Part shown: piece after piece, positions 47,530 through 59,073 of the stretch
How positions within the stretch are numbered: the stretch's first letter is position 1
How the letters are laid out: each line of letters begins with the position of its first letter
NCBI GenBank assembly: GCA_022453515.1
Contig: JAJNNY010000003.1
Location: 496,001 to 560,000 of the forward strand
Direction: 5' to 3'
DNA from: Astrocystis sublimbata
Taxonomy: Eukaryota; Ascomycota; Sordariomycetes; Xylariales; Xylariaceae
DNA length: 64,000 nt
The notes under the pieces: model-generated
What the model was told of the DNA's origin: nothing
What the model saw: only the letters and a program-made list of their open reading frames with translations
Databases searched by the model: none
Position numbers and translations under genes: made by a program

Positions 47530-47835
47530 GCAATTTCACAATGGGCTAGGGACGGCATCCGTGGTGAACACCTTGAAGGGGGACAAACACCCGCAGCGCA
47601 GTCCAAAGCCAAGCGTCCGATCGTTGGGCTATTCAAGAACCGGAGTGTCGTTCTTTCCTGCGTGGGGCCAAGCTTGGTGTACCTCTGCTTGTTCCGGTCA
47701 TTCTTCTACATATCGACGTATGCTGTCGAAAAGGGTGCGTCCACCTCGACCGCTTTCTTCCTCATCTCGGCAATCAATGCGGCGTCGTTCTTTGGCAGAT
47801 TCATTCATACGGCCACTTCAATCTTTGTAGGATGA
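47530..47835 (+). pseudogene. Relic of a monocarboxylate-type MFS transporter
   Basis: The frame open from 47530 to the TGA at 47833-47835 has no start, yet its later part reads LVYLCLFRSFFYISTYAVEK, then TAFFLISAINAASFFGRFI. This matches the helix 7-8 region of fungal monocarboxylate (MCT/MCH) permeases, where FYI(Q/P)SYA..KG and LLPILNAxSxFGR are usual. After the stop, further hydrophobic codons appear in another frame (about 47880-47960). The N-terminal half is missing, so this is a decayed gene fragment. Confidence 0.6.
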
Positions 47836-49756
47836 CAGTGCTCTGGTTGGGACTCCCATCAGCGGTCTAATAAATCTTAAGCCTTAGTCGCGGCGTGTAT
47901 TTGGGTCTGGGAATCTGGATATGTGTGCCGGCGGTTTATTCTCGTTGTAGAATCAAAATCCTCATGCGGTTTGTTAGATCGCTGGGTCAAGCGCACATGG
48001 CTAGCTAAGTGGCTTTTAGATGCGATGTGCACGGATAAAAGCTATAGAATAGACACAAAAGATTGTACTTGAGCTACAAAGGTATAATGTGTTATACCTG
48101 TTCCATAGTGTAGATGTGCTTAGAGAAGTCGGAATCTTGCGAGGTTGGAACTGGAGATGGCTAGAATGCAAGAAAACGTAAATATGCTGTTATTGATTGG
48201 CAATTTAGTGCATATTACCTAAGCAGGTAGAAACAGACTGCCAGGCACGTAGCCAAGGCATAGTATAGTGCCGGAAACACCCTTCAAACAACAGTCAATT
48301 AATGGAAAGCTGTAGCTCCAGACTGGTAGGGCGACCAATGCGGCAAAGGGTGCCGGATGAGTTCATCGTTTCAAGGCCAGCGTGGACAGCGCGAAAACAG
48401 CACAGCCAGAAAGAATCAAGGTCCAGACTGCGGGAGCTGTGAGCTGGCGGGACAACAGAGACGTCATGGCCCAAATGATCGGCCGTACCTTGTGTTAAAA
48501 CCTGGGCACTCTAGCCAGATAGAGGTAGCGGAGCCGTTCCGAGTTAGAGGACCTCGGCGGAATCTTGCCTGATTGGTTCAACAGCAATAAACAGCGGCCA
48601 GATGCAGGGACCAGTTGAACACGTACTGTAGGTAGGCTAGGTACTTAGAGGTAGGTACCTACCTACATGTACCTACTGTAAGCATAAAAGTGCATACCTC
48701 GTTTCAAGCACAAGTTCAACCTATCCCAACTAATGGGTAGTATTATAGTCATATATATGAACGATATGTTACTGCTGCGTTCCAATTTGCAATTGTTTAT
48801 TTTACTACATAGGTACTACTTAGTAGGTAGCAGTGGCACCAAGTTGTGTCTGTATGCGTGATGGTTCCAAGGTGAGGTCAAAGGTACCTGTATAGGCAAG
48901 AGACAGCCAAGCCCGGGCACCTCTAGACGATGGCATAGTGACCAATCAGAGCGGCACCTGTAGGTGCCTCACAGTGGGGATGCCGTATTGCGTATTGGCA
49001 GTGCTTGCAGGAGTCTACCAGATACATTGGATGTACCTATGTAGGACCCCACAGCTGCCGTCCCCTCAGCAACGCGGCCCAGCCACATTTTTTATTGACT
49101 TGGGTCTTCTTGGGCTGCGCTGCATCATCTCCCGACCACTGGTTCCAACTTCCCAGGCTCCAGTCCAGCTCCTGCCGCTAGCAAAACCAAATAGGAGTGC
49201 CGATTGCATCTGCAACCTGTCGTCCTTCGAACCTTTGTCAACCTTCCAGCTACCATTGTCGCTCGTTCAACGGCCGCCGACTTCCATCCTCATCTCACCA
49301 CCATCGTCTCGTAGAAGGGCCCCCCAGTGAAAGAAGACGTAGATCCTGTCGACAAGACCAATCTCCCACTCCGAGACAGCGCTCTACATCTTCATTCCAA
49401 CCAGCTTCTGCCAACCGTCTCTCGATTGATTGGGCAAGCTTCTGAACTTCTAAGTTACAATACCGTCATCTGCATACCAAACCTACCTCCCTCCCTCGCC
49501 GTGAACAAGAACAACATCACACAGCACGCCACCTCTCTTCCGCGTGCACTGTTGACCTGACAGACATTCCCCCCGCAAAGGTCCGAGATCTTCTGGCGTC
49601 GACCGCATTCCACGATCTCGCCGCCACGCTCCGTCGCCGCTCCGTCGCCACGCTCCTGCGCGCATCAAGCAACCACGCCGTCGCTCCACGGGAGGGCGGA
49701 GGTGGACACAGAGAGAGGGCGTATCCGAACGACCCACCACTTGACTGCTTGGAGGA
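47836..49756. other. Intergenic region and long leader of the Fig1 gene
   Basis: A dense block of AGGTAGGTACCTACCTAC repeats lies at about 48628-48677, with more at about 48810-48830 and 48890. From 49190 to 49720 the sequence is C-rich with CTC/CCAT elements, as in fungal promoters and leaders; the open frames there are by-products of that composition. No gene supported. Confidence 0.45.
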
Positions 49757-50716
49757 ATGGAAACAGCAAGGTTTCAGTTGGGGTGGTATCGTGAGTCAAG
49801 TCCTTCGAGACGGCGCATTGCGCCATGAACAAACACATGAACAGCATACTAACACGTCTGGTGCTTAGGGTTCATTCCGTTCCTGGGATACCACCATGTG
49901 TTGATGATATTGATAGCAGTTACGATTATATTACTTTGTGGGTGACAAGCTCCCCCTTTCCACTGCCTCCCCTGATCAGAATATGACTGCTGCTAACACA
50001 TCCGTCCGTCAACAGCACTCCTGCTAGCCGGCTGCTCATCGTCTTCGCCACTTATACCCGATATCTTCCTACTATCCATATACTACAAGCATTACACACC
50101 TTCTCCGAGCACGGCACAGGTTGACTACAATGCCTACCAGGCGATCCAGAACATCGCAGGGAATTCGCACCTACAAGTACGCGTTGGTTATTTCGGCATA
50201 TGCATCAACGCGGACGGCGGCTCGTGGTCATGCAACAACAACGCGACAGCGCTGGCCAACGATTTGACAGTCGATCAGGACCCCCTGAATCTCGTATGGC
50301 TGGCATCCCAGTTCAAGGATATGATCGTGTTCCCCTACCTACTCATCATCGCCATCATCTTCGCCTTCGTCTGCTTCCTCCTGCTGGCCACCTTCCCCGG
50401 CTGGCACGAGGAGGAAGACAGTGAGGGCTCCGAACGCGAGATCAAGCCATTCCCTAGCCGGCCCGTGTCGCAGATCGCCCTGGCCATCATTTTCATCGCC
50501 TCCATCTTCGTCCTGGTCTCCGTTCTGTGGCAGCACACGGCATCAGTCGCCGCCTCCATCATATCGCAAGACTTTGGCAACGGCAGTGTCAAGTCAGGGG
50601 TTGGCACAAGCGCCATCGTCATGGGCTGGTTCAGCTTTGCCTTGCTCATCATTGTTACTATCGGCTTGCTAGTCATGATATTGAGTATTAGGGTACTCAC
50701 GCAGCTGGCTGACTGA
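49757..50716 (+). CDS. Fig1 family calcium regulator and membrane fusion protein (267 aa)
   Basis: Exons 49757-49790, 49869-49937 and 50016-50716 give 267 residues. Four hydrophobic helices (about 18-40, 130-155, 180-205 and 232-258) fit a claudin-like topology. The extracellular loop after helix 1 begins GCSSSSP and contains the Fig1/claudin signature G-Y-F-G-I-C at 92-97 with a second cysteine at 107. The short cytosolic loop between helices 2 and 3 is acidic. In yeast Fig1 is part of the low-affinity calcium influx system and is needed for mating-cell fusion, and orthologues in Fusarium, Neurospora and Aspergillus affect fruiting-body formation; a similar role in calcium entry and cell fusion is inferred. 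The first two exons are very short, so the start is model-dependent. Confidence 0.87.
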
Positions 50717-53700
50717 TGAGATCGCCCAGATATCGCCGATAGGGGCGGCCGCGAAACAAACGCATGCAGAACAAGACTGCATTGCGCAATGATTGTGTAT
50801 ATGGTATCCGGTGACGAGAGAAACTCTCAAGCAGCATATGGGAACGGAGTTTTATTAAGAATGGTTGGGTATTTTTGTGCGATTATCGGGTCTGTCAATG
50901 TTCTTTCTGCTTTCATGACCTTACGCATCTCGTGGGAAGATCACTGGATTTGGCAGCTAACGGAGCGACTATGACGGACAACCAAGAAGGCTTTGATATT
51001 TCGTGCGAGCGAAGGGCATGAGATGATTGACTGACACATGGAGACGGACGCATATTTTGCTCTCTAATGTGGAAATGAGTACCTTGTGTAAAGCAAAATG
51101 AATTTCGTACTGGGAGAAAATCGAAAGGCATTTGAATTTGAATATATTGAACACAACCCGTAGTAATTAGCTCCTCACCGGACCCCAATACAAACAAATG
51201 CATATACTTACGCTGTCGCGAAACCCCTTGTCTATCATATCCTTTTCCGTTGACAACGGTGTTACTAAAGGCCATGCATGACATGAAAAACAAACCCTAT
51301 TCGAAAATAATTCGAAGGGCCGTTACTGTTGACACTCAAATACTTCTATACCACTATATATATGGTAGGTGCTTTTCATCTCGCCCGAACGATATTCTTC
51401 TCTTCTGCCTTTGGGCTGTGATTATTCCATATTATTCCTGGACTTCCAAGACACGCTACATGTAGATTCACGTTGCGCCGTTGCCCTTGCATCATAACTC
51501 AAAATGCATTGACCTAGTCATGAAATGTACATGATTATGTGACTATATGCAAGACCAAACCGGAGACACAGAGAACACTAGTACATTTCAAGACCTCCCG
51601 CGCCAGCATATCGAACTTAGAAGTCTTAACACGAAGCAACACGATCTTTAAGCATTGTTTGAATCTCGTGTCCCAAATGCATCACCACCACGTGTCCATT
51701 TATTCGACAATATGATAAATGATGGAGAGTGAAAATTCTAGCTTGAAATTCAAACAATGTTTCCGATTCGAACTTCATCGTCGCTTGACTAAGGAACAGT
51801 CGCAAGTCTCGAAAAGGCATGCGATATTGACGGTCGAATCGGTGGCAAGCAAACAGGCTGTTGATCTGGAATATCTCTACAAGCCATTGTTCATTCACTA
51901 ATCTTCAATCAGGTAGCTGATGGCAGCTGATTCACCATGTGTACTGCCGAGCATGAGTATGGGTTGCACATATGTCAGTAACGTGATGGCAACGGGGACA
52001 AGAACTTGGAAATTCTGCTCGGGGGCGGTATCGTATGCATGATCAAAGCGCCGAGGGAAGCAGCGGGAGCATGCACGTCCCGTGCACGTAAAAAGCTTAT
52101 CAACTCTGGTAACTACCTAGGTAGCTAGATGCTCTTTAAGAGGCGACTCGAATAAGCCGCAATGATATATTAGTACGGTAAGATGCATGGAATATGCAGT
52201 AATACCAATGATCAGAAAGAGAGAATTCGTGATGCTGCAACGATTCACGAACCGTAAAGTCGGACATGAGTTCCGCCGGCCCGACACAACACCAATAGCA
52301 TGTCATTCTTGCCCTCGTGAGTCCGCTAGGTAGTTTTGCTATGGAAGTTGGCGCAAGGTTATCAAGGCGAAAAGCAACGCGATCGTCATGGCATAGGAGG
52401 TAATTATTCAATACCTATGCAAGTGATTAAAATCTACCCAAATCTGAGCATTACTATGTACGTCATAAGCAGCATGGCCATCATCAGTCAGTCCTCTTTT
52501 GACATAGTCCGAAGATCCGACCTTACACAAGGTTGACTTGACCCTCAGATACGAGTCCTTGAGATGATTGATGGAGGACATATCAAGCAGAAACGGGAAC
52601 GATTAAAAACCCAACCATTCAGGGTTTCTCGTTTCGATGTAAACATTGATTGTATGCAGGGTTCCCGTCTCTGGCGGGATGGGCTGGGATGGTTTCTGGT
52701 ATGATTCTGTACCTTTATCTTTTTGCGAACGGGATGTTACCCACCTACCTTCAGCTTCAACGGGATCTCCCCATAAATTCTCGTTTTGGCTCTACACCAA
52801 GGTACGGGTCTCAAGTAGATAAGCTGGTCTAGAGCTCGTGATTACATCGGAAAGGCAGGAGTCTTACCATAATCACCGACCTCCACATGTAGCTATGGCT
52901 AGGGAACCCTGTAGGAGGACTGAGATTGTTGCCCTGTGTCCGGTAAAGCAGGATAGAAAACCAAGCTGGCTTCAATTGCCTCACCAACCGCCCACTCGCT
53001 TACACAGTAGACATGATTTGTAGCATTACGAGTGCTGCAAACACCTGTAAACCGAGATTTCTGACATCAATGCTACTTGTATGGGTTCAAGCTTGTCTGA
53101 AGGCATATTGCAAGCACAAGTGTAGTTTGTTCTAGTGCGCCGAGATATTAATAGAATGACGTTTGGAGTTCTACGAGCAAATTTTATATATGCCCATCAG
53201 CGCAGACCGATGTTCACGGGCTCGTAAGTGGACTGGCAAGTATGGAGACAAATTTGACTTGAGAGGTCTAAAAACCCAACTGTCTCGACAGTCTAGGGCT
53301 AGCTATGCTGCTATGCAGGTCTAACGACATAAGCAGACGAGCCGCGCTCTGGATCTAGCCATTAGTTACGGCTGGTAAAGTCGAACCCCAACATAATTGC
53401 AGGGTCTTAGCCATTGAAGTCGTCGCGGGTGGGTTGGTGGATAGATGCAGGGCTAATTTATGATGCAGCCGAATCAATACGTGTAGTAGCAGAGCCGCTA
53501 ACGTTCGTGCTAATCTGTGTCCGTAGGAATCGTCCCGAAGGATCGGATCGCAAGGAGCTAGCTGGACTATGGATAATTGGATATAGCCCCTTGTACAACA
53601 TTCGAACGGCTTCACGTCATAGAATATGAAGTTCCAGCTCACTCGCATACCAGTGCGCAAAACCTCATAACTCCACTTCAAGTGAGTTCACTGTTGATGC

Positions 53701-54320
53701 CAACGAATCCAGTTTCTACGGCAGGCCATTCAAGAACAGAGTGAGGCTCTGCAGTAAAAGAAGGTGGAGGCGCGATTCCAAGATCCAAGATGAGAGTAAC
53801 TCACAATTGCCTAGTCCAGAGGTAGTGTCATGTCACGTACGCATATGCAGCCCTTGCTGCAGGAAGGACGCCTGAAAGGATGAGGGCAATACAGTACCAG
53901 CACAGCTTTGAGTGACGCACAGGGTACGATATAGGATTAGCCGCATAGTTATGTGACTTCACGTCGATTTTCCAGATCTGGAATGACACGATCGACGGGG
54001 TCCGTGACAAGATGCGGCATCTGCCGCCCGTCAATTCTCGGGTCGGGAATACTGCGCTTACTCGTAGTGCTTGATACGAGATGGCGTGAAGAAGCAAAAC
54101 GCCTCGTAGTCAGGAAAATAAGTAAGCTGTGGATTACTTGCTTCCCTCTACTCCTGTCTGTAAGTCCGAGATTGTATATAGAATCCTTCATGGCCAGCCC
54201 GATTTACGCGAATACCTCGAGAAATGATATCTACCGGGCTACAAATGCGGATATTCTACGACACGTCTATCCTTCTAAGTCCTTCGAAGGACGTCTTGAG
54301 CTCCAGGTAGCAACGATAAC
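50717..54320. other. Intergenic region of 3.6 kb
   Basis: No gene supported. Short frames at 50789-50974, 51626-51898 (minus), 52136-52411 (minus), 52650-52832 and 53953-54444 lack domains. CTACCTAGGTAGCTAG lies at about 52111-52127. A plus frame at about 53690-53870 is open for about 60 codons, basic and Cys-containing, without a start. Confidence 0.45.
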
Positions 54321-56594
54321 ATGTCGAATATTATTGATGCCGCTGCATCTTCTACGGCAGACTCTGCCGCCTCCTCCCTTTCCGAACAGAAAAGGATGTC
54401 TGATAGCAGCTCTGCCAACACCCCGAAGCGTCGCGAGTCTGTGACAGAAACCCCAGCTGCCGTAGACGAGGCCCAGCTCCCCCCCGAAGTCAAGTGGAAG
54501 CCATCGACACACGAATTAGCAGTGATATACACGCTTGCTATGACGAGCTTGATCGTTGCCCTAGATGCCACTATCGTCATAACACCACTAAGCGTGAGAA
54601 TCTTCACTTCCTAGATTACTGCCACGAGCAACGGGCTGACGACCGAGCAGACAATAGTGCAGGACCTGAACGGGACCGCGACGCAAGCTTTCTGGATCGG
54701 TACAGCATATCTTCTAGTGAACGCGGTGACAATGCCGGTCATATGTGCTGTCAGTGAAGTGTTTGGTCGACCCATTTGCTTGGTCTTCGCCCTTGTTGCC
54801 TTCACGATAGGCACCATTCTCTGCGCGACTGCGCAAAACATGGCAATGCTACTAGCCGGCCGCTCTGTCCAAGGTATCGGCGGTGGCGGGATTCATAGTC
54901 TGGGCCTGGTGATCCAGACAGATATTGTGCCGCTCAGATACCGTCCGAAGTGGTACGGGGTGACGTGAGTAGTCTCCGCCATTATCTATTGAGTCGCAAT
55001 TGTCACTGACGGAGAGAACGTTTACAGCCTCGGGTTTTGGGCTCTGGGGCTAGCAATAGGGCCCATTATCGGCGGTGCAGTCGTTCACGGCACGACGTGG
55101 CGTTGGATCTTCTACCTGATGTTCCCTTTCCTGGCCTTCAGTCTTGTCGCAGTACCTTATCTGTTGACCCTGAAACCAAGGGAGGCTACCTTCTCCGAAA
55201 AGCTGATGCGTATTGACTGGCTTGGATCATTCATCTTCACTGGGTCTGCAACATCTTTCCTCATAGCAGTGTCATGGGGCGGCTCACAGGTACGTATGAC
55301 ACTTGTTCAATGACAAAGCGACGAGGCCAGAATATCCGTCGCAGATCCGTTAGGGGGAACGTAATGAAAATCTTGAATCACTATCAGGGCTGACCATTTC
55401 GCGATACAGTATGAATGGAACAGCGCTTCGACATTGGTCCCTCTGATACTTGGGTTCGTGGGCTTGGCCTTTACGCTGCTGTACGAGAGACTCTGGGCGA
55501 AGCAGGCTTTCTTGCGTCACAGTCTATATCATGACGCATCCTCGATCGTATGCTATATATGCGGTTCAATCCAGGGCATGGTGGTAAGTCACCATACGTT
55601 CCAACTAAATGATGTTGACGATGGCTAATCCATGCGATGCAATAGTTGTATGGACTACTATACTAGTAAGTCATGTATTTCAGAATGATCAACCTGGGAC
55701 CACGATTTAACGAACGAATTTGTATAGTGGACCATTTTACTTCCTATCTGTGAAAGGATACACTCCGCTTGACACCGGTGTGGCCATGCTACCAGCTACC
55801 TTGGCTGTTCCTGTCGCCGGTATCATCTGCGGACGTCTTGTGACACGATACAACCACTATCGTCTACCCATAAATGTCGGTTGGTTGGTAGCGAGTATTG
55901 GTGCGGGTATCTTCCTTGTTTGGCCACACGATGACAGTATTTATGTTTGGATTATAACCTACTTCGTGATTGGGATCGGGCAAGGTGCCATTCTCAAGTA
56001 AGCCTATCAGCTCCCCTTGCCCCTTTTTCGATCCTAGCAACACAGTACAGAATATCTTCCTTTGCCAACACTATTCTGGAAAATTCGATTACTCTCCGAT
56101 AGAGTACGCTCTAGATGGGAACGACTGACATAAGTTACTGCAGCGCCCAGAATTTTGCCTCGCAAGCTTCATGTAAACATGGAGATGAGGCTGCAGCTGC
56201 TTCCATGTACGCCTTCGTTCGGCAGTTCGGCATGGCGTTGGGGGTCGGCATCGGCGGTACCACGTTCCAAAACGTGATGACAATCAAGCTGCGGTCACTC
56301 GGTCTTCCGGTCGAGATCGCCCAGGAGGCCGAAAGCTACATAAGCATATTGCACAGACTTCCCGCCGGACAGTTCAAGGACAATGTGATGGAGGCTTACA
56401 AGTATGGATTCACCGGGGTCTTTTCCTTCTATCTTGCCATTTCCGTTGTGGCTTTTGTGATAAGCATCATATTTGTCAAAAATGTCGACCTGACTCGCAA
56501 TCTTGAGAGTGAGCATCGGCTAGATGGCAGTCGGTGGGAAAAACAACGAGGCAGACTGGCAGCCACCTTCGTACAGCAGCGTGTGGCAGAGTGA
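54321..56594 (+). CDS. MFS exporter, DHA-type multidrug/metabolite transporter (587 aa)
   Basis: Seven exons (54321-54593, 54651-54964, 55028-55289, 55410-55583, 55646-55665, 55728-55997, 56144-56594) give 587 residues, with a 20-nt fifth exon. A Ser/Ala-rich cytosolic N-terminus of about 75 residues precedes many hydrophobic helices. Landmark stretches include LDATIV in helix 1, QDLNGTATQAFWIGTAYLL, VFGRPICLVFA at the loop 2-3 motif A, GRSVQGIGGGGI in helix 4 and the antiporter-like GPIIGGAVV in helix 5. The pattern is that of proton-driven drug:H+ antiporters of 12-14 helices that export toxins or metabolites across the plasma membrane. It converges on a P450 gene 760 bases away, so the two may share a metabolite, but no biosynthetic backbone gene is near. 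Confidence 0.87.
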
Positions 56595-57355
56595 GGTACG
56601 ACATTGGCCCACGAATTTAGATTCAGTTACAGTAGAACAACTACATATAGATATATACCTACGTAAATAGCATCTGAAAATCAATTAATTTATAATGTCT
56701 TCGAATCCCGGTCAGATAAAGCCACAAACAGAGGACCGAGAAGCTTTCGGACCAGGTTATCCCAGGAGAGTTGCTTCATCTCCAATATTCAGGGACCCCA
56801 ACTCTTGCGTGGTGTATCAATTGGCAGAAGTCGATGTATTGAGGCGCTGTGTTACGAGCTTGCACGAAATGGTTATACGATTTCTGCATGCAACCCTCAT
56901 CCCTTCTCAACCTGCGGCTCAATAGTTTTCACATAGTGCTGTAAGTACTGAGGTAATCGCGCTTCCTCCAGGGTGCAGGGGTGCAGGAGGCCTTTGAATG
57001 CCGGTACTCGGGATACGGCGTGACATAGGAAAGCACGATATCTCTTCGCTATGAGACCTAGTGAATTTGCTAAAACGAGCTCATCATTCGAAGGCGATCC
57101 ACAACTCAGCCATCGCTACTACCATCACTCTGTGAGAGTAGCTTCTAAGGCGCAAGTAGGCCAATTGACGCTCAGAACTGCGGAGGTATTATGTCGTCGC
57201 AATCGCCGAATTCTTACGTTGTAGTGAGAATAGCCGTATCAGCCATTGACGTCGTGGGCTACAAGCGAATTCTGTCCAACAACAGCAAAGATCCTATGCG
57301 GTTGAAACTCAAGCCGGCGAAGCTAGGCTGTATATTCAATATACATGTACCCCAT
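56595..57355. other. Spacer between convergent MFS and P450 genes
   Basis: Holds the two 3' ends. A 76-codon frame at 56695-56925 directly after the MFS stop is not supported by any motif. Nothing else seen. Confidence 0.45.
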
Positions 57356-59073
57356 CTATGTTCTCCTCCTAACTCTAATTCTGGCATCCTCGGGAGGGAA
57401 TATCGCATCCGTAACCCACTTAGCCTGTGGTCTTTTGCCATTGTACTCTGACGGAAACTCGAGGTCGTAGTGCATAAGCACGTATGCAATAATCATCTTG
57501 AGTTCGAAGTCCACGAGAAATCGTCCGGGACACGCGTGTTTGCCGTGACTAAACCCGAGGTTTTGCGCCCCTGTTGAGACAAAGCTCAGATTTGGGAGGC
57601 CTGGTTTTCCCTGTTCATCTGACTCCGCCTCGCGAACACGCGAAAATCGGAACGGGTCGAATTTGAAAGGCTTGTCGAAAGCTTCCCCATCCATCTGCGA
57701 CCAGTACGCAATTAAAGATACCGAGCACCCCTGAGGGAGAGCAATGCCGTCTTCGGTTACTACGCCATCGCCCATAACCTTGCGTACGACAGCGCGCGAT
57801 GAAAATGAGTTGACTCGTAATGTCTCGCGTGCCACACTATCCGCTCTCGTTAGAGATGCTACCTTGGTCTTGTCCCAGGCAGGGGTTTTGTCGTTTCCGA
57901 TGACCCGAGCGATTTCATCACGGAGAATCGAGATGGTGTCATATTCAGCATCGGATTCTATGACGTTCAGTAGCATGTTCATGACCTGCAAGCTCGTCTG
58001 ATGCATAGACCCAAAGTTGGAGATGCATAGTCTCTTTGTCATGTCGCGTAGACTCAGGGCTTCGTCCCGGCGTTCTTTCAGCCCGTAACGTAGCATCATC
58101 TGAAGGTGGTCTGATTCTTCCAAGACCGGTTTCGCTGCGTTCCCCTCCAGTATCTTCATCCTTTCCTCGTACACTGGCTTAAAATATTTCTCAAGAACTA
58201 GGACCTCTCGCTTAGCATCTCTGGCACCGATGCGACCTAGAATTGGTTTTAAAAGTTTCGGGCTTGCACCACCCATTCCGGCGCTGGTCACGAGCGCATC
58301 CGCGTTGTCAAGACACGCTTGGAGGTATTGCCTATCACTACCTGCAGCGAGCGTTAGTGGTCAAGGTGAGTGCCGCGAGTTTGTGTGACTTACATAATCT
58401 ACGACCGGCAGGTGAGGCCCCTATAGTGAAGCGAGTCGCGGCTTGTGCCACGATCATACGAACTGCAGGCATCAATTCGATCTCTTTCCAGGACTTCGTA
58501 TCGGTCCCAAATGTTGAAGCGATGGCGAGGCCGAGTTCGTCATTCATGGCGGCACAGATATTTTCCAGAACGGCATTGAGATCTGTCTTGACCAACATGC
58601 CACCCCAGGGGTCGGCAACGAACTTGTCATGGCCAAGTCCATAATAGGGCTGGATGGTCTCGGTTTGAGATGCTACCGCACTCATGAGACGATCAGGCTG
58701 GCGCTGTAGCCAGCGCAGGGCGCTAGGCGGCAGGATCACATCGTCGCGAAAGCCAAGTCCGGGGACTAAAACGGTCTTGCCCTTCTTGCTGTACTAGGTG
58801 GACGGCGAGGATAAGCGCGGGTCGGCCAGTGGCGATACACCAAGGTCTGCAGCGTCTCGGCTGGGGCGTTATACTCACATTGTCGTAGGCTTCCTTGTAG
58901 AGTCCTCGGGCGTCGGTGTGATATCTCCATCGTTGCCGCAGGCTGAAGCGAGATCCGCCGCCAAGCCTGGGCAGATTGGAGGGAAAGCGGATTGTGAAGA
59001 AGAGTTGCTGTGCCGCCCACGCGGTCACCAGAAGCACAGCTACGCCAATGCAAAGATATTGAGCCACTGTCAT
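57356..59073 (-). CDS. Cytochrome P450 monooxygenase (526 aa)
   Basis: Three minus-strand exons (59073-58879, 58793-58394, 58341-57356) give 526 residues. An N-terminal membrane helix occupies about residues 5-27, followed by an LPRLGGG hinge and YSKKGKTVLVPGLG. The I-helix reads FGSMHQTS (about 308-315), where the usual AG-x-x-T is FGS-M-H-Q-T. The K-helix ExxR is Glu371-Arg374, and the heme loop FSHGKHACPG at 462-471 carries Cys469. The heme loop and HQTS helix are typical of the fungal group that includes ent-kaurene oxidase-like and other metabolite P450s. It is convergent with the MFS exporter gene. Substrate not assignable. Confidence 0.9.

Noticed and set aside
49190..49720. Several frames in the C-rich region before the Fig1 gene
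   Set aside because: They follow from the C-rich leader composition; the Fig1 start at 49757 explains the region as promoter and leader.
28000..59000. A complete secondary-metabolite gene cluster
   Set aside because: Tailoring-type enzymes, an exporter and P450 are present, but no polyketide synthase, NRPS, terpene synthase or pathway regulator is seen, and unrelated genes lie between.
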